From positions 2,542,001 to 2,606,000 of the forward strand of contig NZ_CP109078.1 of assembly GCF_035917455.1 (NCBI RefSeq): a stretch of 64,000 nucleotides of DNA, in the 5' to 3' direction. Position numbers and translations under genes: made by a program. The stretch's first letter is position 1, and each line of letters begins with the position of its first letter. Below the pieces are notes generated by a model. It ran no database searches. It worked only from the letters and a program-made list of their open reading frames with translations, and was not told the DNA's origin. This DNA is from Micromonospora sp. NBC_01796. GTDB taxonomy: Bacteria > Actinomycetota > Actinomycetes > Mycobacteriales > Micromonosporaceae. Below, one piece after another: positions 7,990 to 15,043 of the stretch.

Positions 7990-9546
7990 TCAGGCCACCC
8001 GCAGTTCGGTCAGCGTGGTGCTGCGGCGCAGGAAGAGCAGCCCGACGCCGACCATCACCAGCACCGCGCCGAGCGCGCCGGCACCATAGAGCGCCAGCTC
8101 CGCCAGGGGTACGGGCACCGACCCGCCGACCAGCGGCTCCGCCACCGTCCGGCTGTACTCGGCCGAGGTGGCCGGGTTGTCGCACAGCGCCGGCCCGGCA
8201 TCGCAGACGGTGTAGCTGTAGCCGCCGTGGCTGGGCGTACCGAAGAAGCCCCTGGCGAGGAGCACCCCGACCGTCAGCGCCATCACGATCGCCGGCACCA
8301 CGGGGGCGAGCGCCTGCCAGGCGACCGACCGCCCGAGTACGGACGCGGGCACCCCGGTCGCGATCAGGGCGGCGTACGCCCGGCGTCGGGACACGATGCC
8401 CTCGACCAGCGCGACCAGCAGTCCGGCGGCGGCGATGGAGAGCGCGACGATCACCGCCACGTCGACCAGCTCGACGGTACGCAGATAGAAGGGGTCGTTC
8501 AGCTCGACGATCTGCGGTTGCCCGGCGGCCAGTGCGTGCTGACGCTGTACGGCCTCCCGGACCCGGTCGTCGGCCTGGAAGTACGCCCGCGCCCCGGCCG
8601 CCCCCGCGCCGAACAGCACCGCTGCGAGCATCGCGCCGAAGGTACGGCTGCCGGTCCACGGATCGGCGATCAGCCGCCGGGCCGCCAGCAGCGTCGCCGG
8701 GGACCGACCGAACCTGTGCAGCAGCCGCCCCGAGGTGTACGAGAGCCACCCGGTCCCGAGCACCACGCCGAGCGCGGCCAGTACGCCGCCACCGAGGAGC
8801 AACAGGATCATCAGCCCCTGGTCCGCGCCGTTGTCGCCGCCGTACCGGCGGTTGATCGAATCCGCGCTGCCGGCCGCGAACAGGCCGAGCGCGATCAGTA
8901 CCCCGGGCCAGGGCCACGGGCTCCCGTCCCGTCGCGTCCGGCGGTAGACCCGGAACGGGGTGATGACGGTCCGGCGGGCGAGGAACGCGCCGATCAGCGC
9001 GGTCAGCAGCGGCAGGCCGATCAGCACGGCGATCAGCGCGCCCGGTGCGGGCAGCACGTCGGTGGGCAGGGCCAACCTGCCCTCGGCGTCCGGCCGGTGC
9101 AGCACCCGCCGGCCGACCAGGTAGACCGCGGTACCGAACCCGGTGCCGAGCAGGCTCGCCACCCCGGTTTCGGTGGCGATGATGGCGATCGCCTGGCCCG
9201 GTGTGGCTCCGGCCAGCCGGATCGCGGCCAGCCGGCGCTCCCGGGCCGGCGCGCCGAGCCGGGCGCACTGACCGGCCAACGCCAGTACCGGGATGGTGAG
9301 CAGGATCAGCGCGATCACCACGCCGGGTCGCAGCCCCGGCTCGATCAGCACGTTGTTGGTGTACTGGGTGGAGTTCTGGCTCGACCAGTTGTCGCCCACC
9401 ATCGGCGGCGTCGGGATGGCGAGCACGGTCAGGGCGGCCAGGGCGATGAGGGCGGCCAGGGCGGCGCTGAGTGCGGTCAGCACCACCCGGAGCGTGTCCG
9501 TACGGGTCCCGGCCAGGGCCAGCCGGACCAGGGTCGGGGGTCTCAT
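7990..9546 (-). CDS. ABC transporter permease, FtsX/MacB-like
   Basis: 518 residues with about ten predicted hydrophobic helices in two FtsX-like blocks. One surrounds QCARLGAPARERRLAAIRLA, the classic FtsX loop after a membrane segment, and one surrounds RAYAALIATGVPASVLGRSV. A large extracytoplasmic loop with several Asp/Cys residues (YTVCDAGPALCDNPATS) precedes the last helices. It pairs with the ATPase upstream: its ATG overlaps that stop codon (ATGA). The unit fits a PadR-controlled exporter of drugs, peptides or lipids; the substrate is unknown. Confidence 0.8.
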   Translation of the reverse strand: MRPPTLVRLALAGTRTDTLRVVLTALSAALAALIALAALTVLAIPTPPMVGDNWSSQNSTQYTNNVLIEPGLRPGVVIALILLTIPVLALAGQCARLGAPARERRLAAIRLAGATPGQAIAIIATETGVASLLGTGFGTAVYLVGRRVLHRPDAEGRLALPTDVLPAPGALIAVLIGLPLLTALIGAFLARRTVITPFRVYRRTRRDGSPWPWPGVLIALGLFAAGSADSINRRYGGDNGADQGLMILLLLGGGVLAALGVVLGTGWLSYTSGRLLHRFGRSPATLLAARRLIADPWTGSRTFGAMLAAVLFGAGAAGARAYFQADDRVREAVQRQHALAAGQPQIVELNDPFYLRTVELVDVAVIVALSIAAAGLLVALVEGIVSRRRAYAALIATGVPASVLGRSVAWQALAPVVPAIVMALTVGVLLARGFFGTPSHGGYSYTVCDAGPALCDNPATSAEYSRTVAEPLVGGSVPVPLAELALYGAGALGAVLVMVGVGLLFLRRSTTLTELRVA

Positions 9547-10292
9547 CCGGCACCGGCCAGCAGTGTGCCCAGCCCGAGCCCGGTCCCGTCGAGTTCACCG
9601 TCCCGCATGGTGATCTCCCGATCGGCGTAGCCGGCCACCCGTGCCTCGTGGGTGACCAGTACCACCGAGGTCCGCTGCTCGCGGACGACCCGGACCAGTT
9701 CGCCCAGCAGCCGCTCCCCCGCGAGTACGTCCAACGCACCGGTCGGCTCGTCGGCGAAGAGCACCCGCGGCTCGGTGACGAGCGCCCGCGCCATCGCACA
9801 CCGTTGCTGCTCACCGCCGGACATCTCGCCCGGCTGGTTGTCGGCCAGGTGTGCCACGCCCAGCCGGTCGAGCCAGGCCAGGGCCGCCGACCGTGCTGCT
9901 CGCCGCCCCGTGCCGGCGAGCAGCAGCGGCAGCGCGACGTTCTCCGCCGCGGTCAGTTCGGCGACCAGTTGGCCGAACTGGAACAGGACCCCGAACTCGG
10001 TCCGGCGCAGCCGTGCGCGGGCCGCCTCCGACCAGGTGTCGAGCCGGTGTTCGCCGTAGTGGACCTCGCCCGAGTCGGGGCGGAGGATGCCGGCCAGGCA
10101 GAGCAGCAGGGTCGACTTGCCGCAGCCGCTCGGGCCGGTGATGGCCACGATCTCGCCCTCGGCCACCGTCAGGTCGATCCCCCGCAGCGCCGGGGTACGC
10201 CCGTACGACTTCACCAGGTTGTCGGCGCGCAGCAGGGGCGGTGTGGTCGATTCTCGCTCGGCTTGGTCAGCCCGTTGTTCCGGCTCGGTCAT
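9543..10292 (-). CDS. ABC transporter ATP-binding protein, LolD/MacB type
   Basis: About 249 residues. Walker A GPSGCGKST, Q-loop FQFGQLVAEL, signature MSGGEQQR, Walker B VLFADEPTGALD and the H-loop VTHEARVA are all intact. The EPTGALD form is typical of the MacB/LolD/FtsE class that pairs with FtsX-like permeases. The ATG at 10292 overlaps the padR stop, and its own stop overlaps the permease start, so the three genes are translationally coupled. Confidence 0.88.
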   Translation of the reverse strand: MTEPEQRADQAERESTTPPLLRADNLVKSYGRTPALRGIDLTVAEGEIVAITGPSGCGKSTLLLCLAGILRPDSGEVHYGEHRLDTWSEAARARLRRTEFGVLFQFGQLVAELTAAENVALPLLLAGTGRRAARSAALAWLDRLGVAHLADNQPGEMSGGEQQRCAMARALVTEPRVLFADEPTGALDVLAGERLLGELVRVVREQRTSVVLVTHEARVAGYADREITMRDGELDGTGLGLGTLLAGAG

Positions 10293-10825
10293 GGCCGCAC
10301 CTCCCGGTGCCAGTCGGCGACGCGTTCCAGGGTGGCCTGCAACCACCGCAGGTCGGCGTCGAGATGGACGATGGCGAAGTCGGCGGCGACCACCTCGGCG
10401 AGGCTGGCCGACGCACTGATCTTGATCTGGGTCAGCTCGCGCAGCCGTACGGTGTGCGCCTGCCGTTGTGCGATCAGGTACTCCCTGGTCCGGTCGACGC
10501 CGACCACCAGGAGCGCCACCGCGACCTTGGCGAACAGGGTGCCACTCACGTACGGCGCCGGTGGCTCGACCACCGCCAACCAGGCGTCGAGCGCGGCGTG
10601 CCCGGTGTCGGTGAGCGCGTACGAGGTCCGGTCGGGTCCGCCGTCCCGGTCCTGTCCGGCCGGCGCGACCAGGCCGTCCCGGGCGAGCCGGCCGAGCGTG
10701 GCGTAGACCTGGCCGTAGCCCAGTGGCTTGGTCCGGGGCAGTCGTTCGTCATGGGCCCGTTTGAGCTCGTACCCGTGCTGCGGGCCGCCGGCAAGCAGCC
10801 CGAGCAGCACCTGAGCCGTCGACAT
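10289..10825 (-). CDS. PadR-family transcriptional regulator
   Basis: 178 residues. The N-terminal winged helix (residues 1-80) reads QVLLGLLAGGPQHGYELKR then GYGQVYATLGRLARDGLV, the PadR signature. The C-terminal helical part (VGVDRTREYLIAQRQAHTVRLRELT) forms the dimer interface. It is the first gene of an operon with an ABC ATPase and permease and very probably represses it. A palindrome lies just upstream of its start. A longer frame reaching 11044 exists but would read through that operator. Confidence 0.88.
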   Translation of the reverse strand: MSTAQVLLGLLAGGPQHGYELKRAHDERLPRTKPLGYGQVYATLGRLARDGLVAPAGQDRDGGPDRTSYALTDTGHAALDAWLAVVEPPAPYVSGTLFAKVAVALLVVGVDRTREYLIAQRQAHTVRLRELTQIKISASASLAEVVAADFAIVHLDADLRWLQATLERVADWHREVRP

Positions 10826-10832
10826 GGCGCCA

Positions 10833-10851
10833 CTATTCACTGAATGAATAG
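10833..10851. promoter_or_regulatory. Probable PadR operator
   Basis: CTATTCA-CTGAA-TGAATAG is a perfect 7-bp inverted repeat with a 5-bp spacer, 8 bp upstream of the padR ATG. A second, nested palindrome ATTCACTGAAT (10835-10845) shares bases. Position and symmetry suggest autoregulation by PadR. Confidence 0.65.
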
Positions 10852-11026
10852 TTGCCGTCAAGCCCACCGCGTCCGAGCCGACACACCGGTCGGCGATCGA
10901 CTCGCCGGGGGCCGCCTGCCTCCGGTCGCCGCACGACCAGGAAGATGAGCACGCCCACCAGGGCGTCCGGTCCTGCCGCCGAACCCTCCGGTGGAGTACC
11001 GTTCGATCGATAACAGGAGGTCGCGA

Positions 11027-11383
11027 ATGTCCTTGACGGTGCACACCGAGCAGCGCGGCGACGTGGTCGTCGTGGCGGTCGCAGGCGAGCTGGACATGGC
11101 CACCGCGCCGCAGCTACAGGACGAGATCACGGATCTGCTCGACCGGGGCAACAGCCGCCTGGTGTTCGACCTGTCCGACCTGACCTTCTGCGACTCGACC
11201 GGGCTCTCCGTGTTCGTCCGGGCGAAGAACAGCAGTGACGAGGTCGGCGGGGTGGTCCGACTCGCCGCACCGCAGCGCGGCGTGTTGCGCATCCTGGAGG
11301 TCAGCGGCCTGGTCGAGGTGTTGCAGACGCACCCCTCGGTGGAGCAGGCCATCGCGGCGGACCAGACCTCCGCCTCGTCGTAA
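11027..11383 (+). CDS. STAS-domain anti-sigma factor antagonist
   Basis: 118 residues forming a single STAS domain. The conserved DLSDLTFCDSTGLSVFVRA segment holds the phosphorylatable serine (DST, about Ser57) seen in SpoIIAA/RsbV proteins. These proteins bind a partner anti-sigma kinase and free a sigma factor when dephosphorylated. No kinase or sigma gene is adjacent, so the partner is elsewhere. A perfect AGGAGG (11015-11020) six bases upstream fixes the ATG at 11027. An earlier in-frame ATG is not supported. Confidence 0.88.
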   Translation: MSLTVHTEQRGDVVVVAVAGELDMATAPQLQDEITDLLDRGNSRLVFDLSDLTFCDSTGLSVFVRAKNSSDEVGGVVRLAAPQRGVLRILEVSGLVEVLQTHPSVEQAIAADQTSASS

Positions 11384-11511
11384 CAGCACACGCCCGGTCA
11401 TGACGTGATCACCGCCTGGTCCGCCGCACAGCGGGCCAGGCGGCACTTTTCTCCGCACCCTCGACGGGGCATAGGTTGTCGGTCGACACCGCCAACCTTT
11501 CGGAGACGCGA

Positions 11512-11985
11512 ATGCTCAAGGGTTTCAAAGACTTCATCATGCGCGGCAACGTCGTCGACCTCGCGGTCGGCGTCGTCATCGGCACGGCCTTCACCACCCT
11601 GGTCACCCAGCTCACCAACTCGTTCCTCAAGCCGCTGATCCAGTTGATGGGCGGCGACACGGGGGTGACCGCCGGGACATGGCCGGTGGGCGACGTCGAG
11701 TTCGACTGGGCGGCGTTCGTCAACGCGATAATCACCTTCCTGATCACCGCCGCGGTGCTCTACTTCCTGATCGTGCTGCCGCTCAACAAGCTGGCCGAGC
11801 GGCGTCGGCGTGGCGAGGAGCCGCCGCCGGCCGCCCCGAGCGAGGAGATCAAGCTGCTGACCGAGATCCGTGACGCCCTGGTGGCCGGGGCACGAGTGCC
11901 GGCGCAGCACCGGGAGTCGTTCGACAACCTGACCGGCCGGGACTACCCGCCAGCCGGTCGGGAGTACCCCTCGGCCGGTCGCTGA
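11512..11985 (+). CDS. mscL: Large-conductance mechanosensitive channel MscL
   Basis: 157 residues. The N-terminal amphipathic FKDFIMRGNVVDLAVGVVIG is the MscL signature. It is followed by TM1, a periplasmic loop (about 56-75) and TM2 (AAFVNAIITFLITAAVLYFLIV), then a charged cytoplasmic bundle (EEIKLLTEIRDAL). The pentameric channel releases solutes under hypo-osmotic shock. The GGAG at 11502 supports the ATG at 11512. The C-terminal tail has a short duplicated GR(D/E)YP(P/S)AGR segment. Confidence 0.92.
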   Translation: MLKGFKDFIMRGNVVDLAVGVVIGTAFTTLVTQLTNSFLKPLIQLMGGDTGVTAGTWPVGDVEFDWAAFVNAIITFLITAAVLYFLIVLPLNKLAERRRRGEEPPPAAPSEEIKLLTEIRDALVAGARVPAQHRESFDNLTGRDYPPAGREYPSAGR

Positions 11986-12013
11986 GCCGCCGGCACCCGA
12001 CTTTCCCCCTCCC

Positions 12014-12047
12014 CGCACCCTATCGAACACGTGTTCGATAGGGTGCG
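12014..12047. promoter_or_regulatory. 34-bp perfect palindrome containing a consensus LexA/SOS box
   Basis: The two 17-base arms are exact reverse complements with no spacer, centred at 12030/12031. The inner 16 bases (12023-12038) are TCGAACACGTGTTCGA, a perfect match to the actinobacterial LexA consensus TCGAAC-N4-GTTCGA. It ends 3 bases before the ATG of the next gene and lies 28 bases after the mscL stop. It may therefore be both operator and transcript end. Confidence 0.8.
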
Positions 12048-12050
12048 ATC

Positions 12051-12305
12051 ATGGAACAGCGGAAACACTGGTGGAACGGCAAGTGGGGGCACCTCGCGAG
12101 GCGCGATGTCTACCTGCGGACCGACGCGGACCAGTGGCACCTGGAGCAACGGGCCGGCGGCGCCGAGGGGATCTCCCGGTTCTACGAGTTCGACAGCGAG
12201 GACGAGGCGTACGAGGCGGTGCGCGGCCTGCTGGTCGGACCGGACAACTGGCGGGAACTCTCGGCCCGACCGCCCGGACTCGGCAGCGGTGGTTTAACCG
12301 GCTGA
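12051..12305 (+). CDS. Small hypothetical protein under a LexA box
   Basis: 84 residues, not recognised. It starts MEQRKHWWNGKWGH, is rich in Trp (five or more), and has a central region DVYLRTDADQWHLEQRAGG and an acidic helix (EFDSEDEAYEAVRGLL). It has no signal peptide or membrane segment. No Shine-Dalgarno is present between the palindrome and the ATG, so the mRNA is probably leaderless. The consensus SOS box abutting its start suggests induction by DNA damage. Codon bias is typical of the window, so it is probably a real gene. Confidence 0.65.
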   Translation: MEQRKHWWNGKWGHLARRDVYLRTDADQWHLEQRAGGAEGISRFYEFDSEDEAYEAVRGLLVGPDNWRELSARPPGLGSGGLTG

Positions 12306-12326
12306 CCGGGCGGGAATCGCCCAGAC

Positions 12327-12704
12327 ATGCACACCGATGTCCCGAACAGCCCCGAACCCATCGCCCAGGTGACCAGCGGCATGCGGGTGATCGACCCGGG
12401 CGGCGAAGAGGTGGGCACCGTCATCGCGGTCCAGCTCGGCGACCCGAACGCGGTGGCCGCCCAGGATCCGCCGAGCGGTGACGGCGTACTCGGTGACGGG
12501 GTGCCGCACACCGCGACCGGCGACGAGCCCGACGTACCGCCGGACCTGGCGGCCCGGCTGATGCGTACGGGCTATCTGAAGGTGGACAGCCGAGGGTTCC
12601 TCGCCCACGACCTCTACATCGAGGCCGACCAGATCGCCAAGGTGAACCAGGACGTGGTGGAGCTGACCGTGGACCGCAACCGGCTCCTCCCCGAATCCCG
12701 CTGA
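12327..12704 (+). CDS. PRC-barrel-like / DUF2171-like small protein
   Basis: 125 residues. The first third (VTSGMRVIDPGGEEVGTVIAV) looks like the start of a PRC-barrel or DUF2171 beta-barrel. The last third (TGYLKVDSRGFLAHDLYIEADQIAKV) is the matching second half. An inserted Asp/Gly/Pro-rich loop lies between. Family members are small cytosolic proteins linked to stress or RNA, without a defined reaction. It ends at a hairpin shared with the converging SCO2521-like gene. Confidence 0.6.
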   Translation: MHTDVPNSPEPIAQVTSGMRVIDPGGEEVGTVIAVQLGDPNAVAAQDPPSGDGVLGDGVPHTATGDEPDVPPDLAARLMRTGYLKVDSRGFLAHDLYIEADQIAKVNQDVVELTVDRNRLLPESR

Positions 12705-12733
12705 CCCCGCCCGGCGGGCCGGAACCGGTCAGC
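12700..12733. terminator. Convergent hairpin
   Basis: GCTGACC (12700-12706) pairs with GGTCAGC (12727-12733), and a GC-rich interior can extend the stem. Both arms contain the stop codons of the two converging genes. Confidence 0.5.
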
Positions 12734-13661
12734 GGTACGGGGTTTCGAGCATCGCGATGGTGCCGAGACTGACCTGGTCCCGGATCCGGGTCACCGACGA
12801 CTGCCACTGCCGGCTGAACCCCGGCCGCCGCTCCAGCGACTGCCAGACCGACAGCACGGACTCGTCCAGCCGGGCGGCGGGCATCCACAGGTGCAGCAGG
12901 CAGTCGATCGCCGGTCGGAGCCGGTCCAGCTTCTGCGCCCGGGTGCCCGGCCCGGTGAGGCTCGACTCCATCAGCGACACCAGCGTGGTGAGCAGCCAGT
13001 CGTGCAGGGCCAGGTCCTCGCAGAGCTCGACGATCGCCTGCATGTCCTGCCGGGCCGCGGTCAGTTCCAGCGTACGCAGGGTGTCCGACTCGACCCGGAA
13101 GGTGCCCTGCAACTCGGCCTCCGGATCCTCGACCGGAACCACCGCCCAGCGCAGGCAGGTGCGCTGGGCCCGGAACGGGGGCCGGTGGTCCAGCGTCGCC
13201 GACGCCTGGACGGTGTCCATCGTCCGGGCGCTGACCGCACCGAGGTTCAGCGCCGCGGCCTGGTACGCCGAACCGAGGAAGCCACGGGTGATGTCCCGTA
13301 CGTCGACCTTGCCGATCGTCTCCACCTGCCCCGGCCGGGAGAGGTAGTGCGACCAGACGAGCCGACGGTTGGCGGCGGCGCGGTCGATCCTGGTGTGGGT
13401 CGACCCCTGGAGCACGTGCCCGCCGGTGACCGCCGCGTGGGAGACGACCGTGCCGACGCCCCGGCTCCGGCTGCCCGAAGCGGTCGGCAGCCGGCAGTCC
13501 ACCCCGCTGAGCTGGTCCGGAGAGACGGCGTACGCGATCGGCCGTTCCGACCGGCGGACCCGCTCGCCCACCAGCAGGTCGAGCAGGCCGGCGGTCCGGT
13601 CCAGCGGCAGTGCGGTCGAGTTCTGCAACAACCCGGTGTGGACCTCGCCCACGGTCAGCAT
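12729..13661 (-). CDS. SCO2521-family protein
   Basis: 310 residues. It opens with MLTVGEVHTGLLQNSTALPL and has conserved-looking SGVDCRLPTASGSRSRGVGT and RRLVWSHYLSRPGQVETIG blocks, which I recall from the NCBI SCO2521 family of Streptomyces and Micromonospora. No catalytic motif is evident, and no signal peptide or membrane helix. In Streptomyces coelicolor this family lies beside SCO2522-SCO2525. Here it is separated from the SCO2522-2524-like operon by two plus-strand genes. Function unknown. Confidence 0.65.
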   Translation of the reverse strand: MLTVGEVHTGLLQNSTALPLDRTAGLLDLLVGERVRRSERPIAYAVSPDQLSGVDCRLPTASGSRSRGVGTVVSHAAVTGGHVLQGSTHTRIDRAAANRRLVWSHYLSRPGQVETIGKVDVRDITRGFLGSAYQAAALNLGAVSARTMDTVQASATLDHRPPFRAQRTCLRWAVVPVEDPEAELQGTFRVESDTLRTLELTAARQDMQAIVELCEDLALHDWLLTTLVSLMESSLTGPGTRAQKLDRLRPAIDCLLHLWMPAARLDESVLSVWQSLERRPGFSRQWQSSVTRIRDQVSLGTIAMLETPYR

Positions 13662-13943
13662 GGCACCTCCGCAACGTCACGCGTCGCCACCGGCCACGGT
13701 CACGCCGCGGTCAGAGCCGATCGACCGGTTTCATCCCATCATCGGACCGACGCGCAACGTACCGGACACGCATGAGCGCGAATGATAATTCCCGGTCCTC
13801 ACGTGCACGGCCGTCGCAAATACCGTCGAACCGACGGGACATCGGGTTATGACGAGCGGTTTCCGAGGGAAGTCCCTGATGCGCCTTTTCACCGAACTTC
13901 CAGGGCCAGCGTCGGATCGCATTTCCCGCCATAGGCTCAACTG

Positions 13944-14915
13944 GTGGCTCCTGCGAACATAGACGTACTCGTCGTCGGTGCCGGGGTGACCGGGCTGACC
14001 ACGGCGGTGTGTCTGGCCGAGAGCGGGCGTTCGGTGCTGGTCCGTACCCGGGACCGGCCGGCGGACACCACGTCGTTCGCGGCGGGTGCGATCTGGGGGC
14101 GGGTGATCGCCGCGCACGAGCGGGCAGCGCACTGGGGTCAACAGACGCTTTCCCTGCTCAAGCCGTTGGCCCGAGCGGCCGGGACCGGGGTGCGTCTGGT
14201 CACCGGCCTGGAGGCGACCCGGGTGCCGTGCCCGCCGCACCCGTGGCTGACCGGGATCGACGACTTCGAGGTCTGCCCGCCGGCCGAGCTGCCCGCCGGT
14301 TTTGTCGCCGGCTGGCGCTACACCGCGCCCGTGGTCGACATGCCGCGCTACCTGGAATACCTGGTGAATCGGCTGGGCCGGGCCGGTGGCCGGATCGAGC
14401 GGGCCACCGTCGGGTCGTTGGCCGAGGTCGCGGCCGAGGCGCCGGTGGTGGTCAACTGCACCGGCGCCGCCGCGCGGGAACTGGTGCCGGACAACGAGGT
14501 GCAGCCCACCCGGGGCCAACTGGTCGTGGTCGACAACCCCGGCGTGCACTGGTTCTTCGCCGAGAGCGACACCGAGACCACCGAGCTGACCTACTTCCTC
14601 CCGCACGGCGACCATGTCGTGCTCGGCGGGACGATGGAGGTCGGACACTCGGACGCCGCACCGCAGGCCGAGACGGCGGCGGCGATCGTACGGCGGTGTG
14701 CGGCTGTCGAACCCGCCCTGGGCCGGGCCCGGATCCTCGATCACCGGGTCGGATTCCGGCCGGTACGCCCTCAGGTCAGGTTGGAACAACTGGATCTCGA
14801 CGGCGGCATAATGATCCACAATTACGGGCACGGTGGCAGCGGAATCAGCCTTTCCTGGGGCTGTGCCCTCGAAGTGCTGAACATGATCGAAACACGTACG
14901 GCAACCCCGTCCTGA
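13944..14915 (+). CDS. D-amino-acid oxidase-like FAD flavoprotein
   Basis: 323 residues from a GTG. The dinucleotide-binding motif VLVVGAGVTGLTTAVCLAE is at about 8-26, and the DAO-family SFAAGAIWGR at about 43-52. The C-terminal FAD site is YGHGGSGISLSWG at about 295-307, all typical of D-amino-acid/D-aspartate oxidases. The expected reaction is oxidation of a D-amino acid to an imino acid with H2O2 release. The gene is divergent from the SCO2521-like gene and 128 bp upstream of the NACHT gene on the same strand, so the two could be co-transcribed. The substrate is not readable. Confidence 0.85.
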   Translation: MAPANIDVLVVGAGVTGLTTAVCLAESGRSVLVRTRDRPADTTSFAAGAIWGRVIAAHERAAHWGQQTLSLLKPLARAAGTGVRLVTGLEATRVPCPPHPWLTGIDDFEVCPPAELPAGFVAGWRYTAPVVDMPRYLEYLVNRLGRAGGRIERATVGSLAEVAAEAPVVVNCTGAAARELVPDNEVQPTRGQLVVVDNPGVHWFFAESDTETTELTYFLPHGDHVVLGGTMEVGHSDAAPQAETAAAIVRRCAAVEPALGRARILDHRVGFRPVRPQVRLEQLDLDGGIMIHNYGHGGSGISLSWGCALEVLNMIETRTATPS

Positions 14916-15043
14916 AAATCATTGGCGCCGATGTCTTCGCAGGCCGGCGATACTGCTGTCGGGGGCCGGACGAGGGGACAAATATTCTTGCCCCCCATTG
15001 ATACGGTGACCTCACGTGCCGCTCACGCCGCATAGGAGCCGCC

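Noticed and set aside
7990-9546. Secondary metabolite cluster membership for the padR-ABC operon
   Set aside because: No biosynthetic enzymes are nearby.
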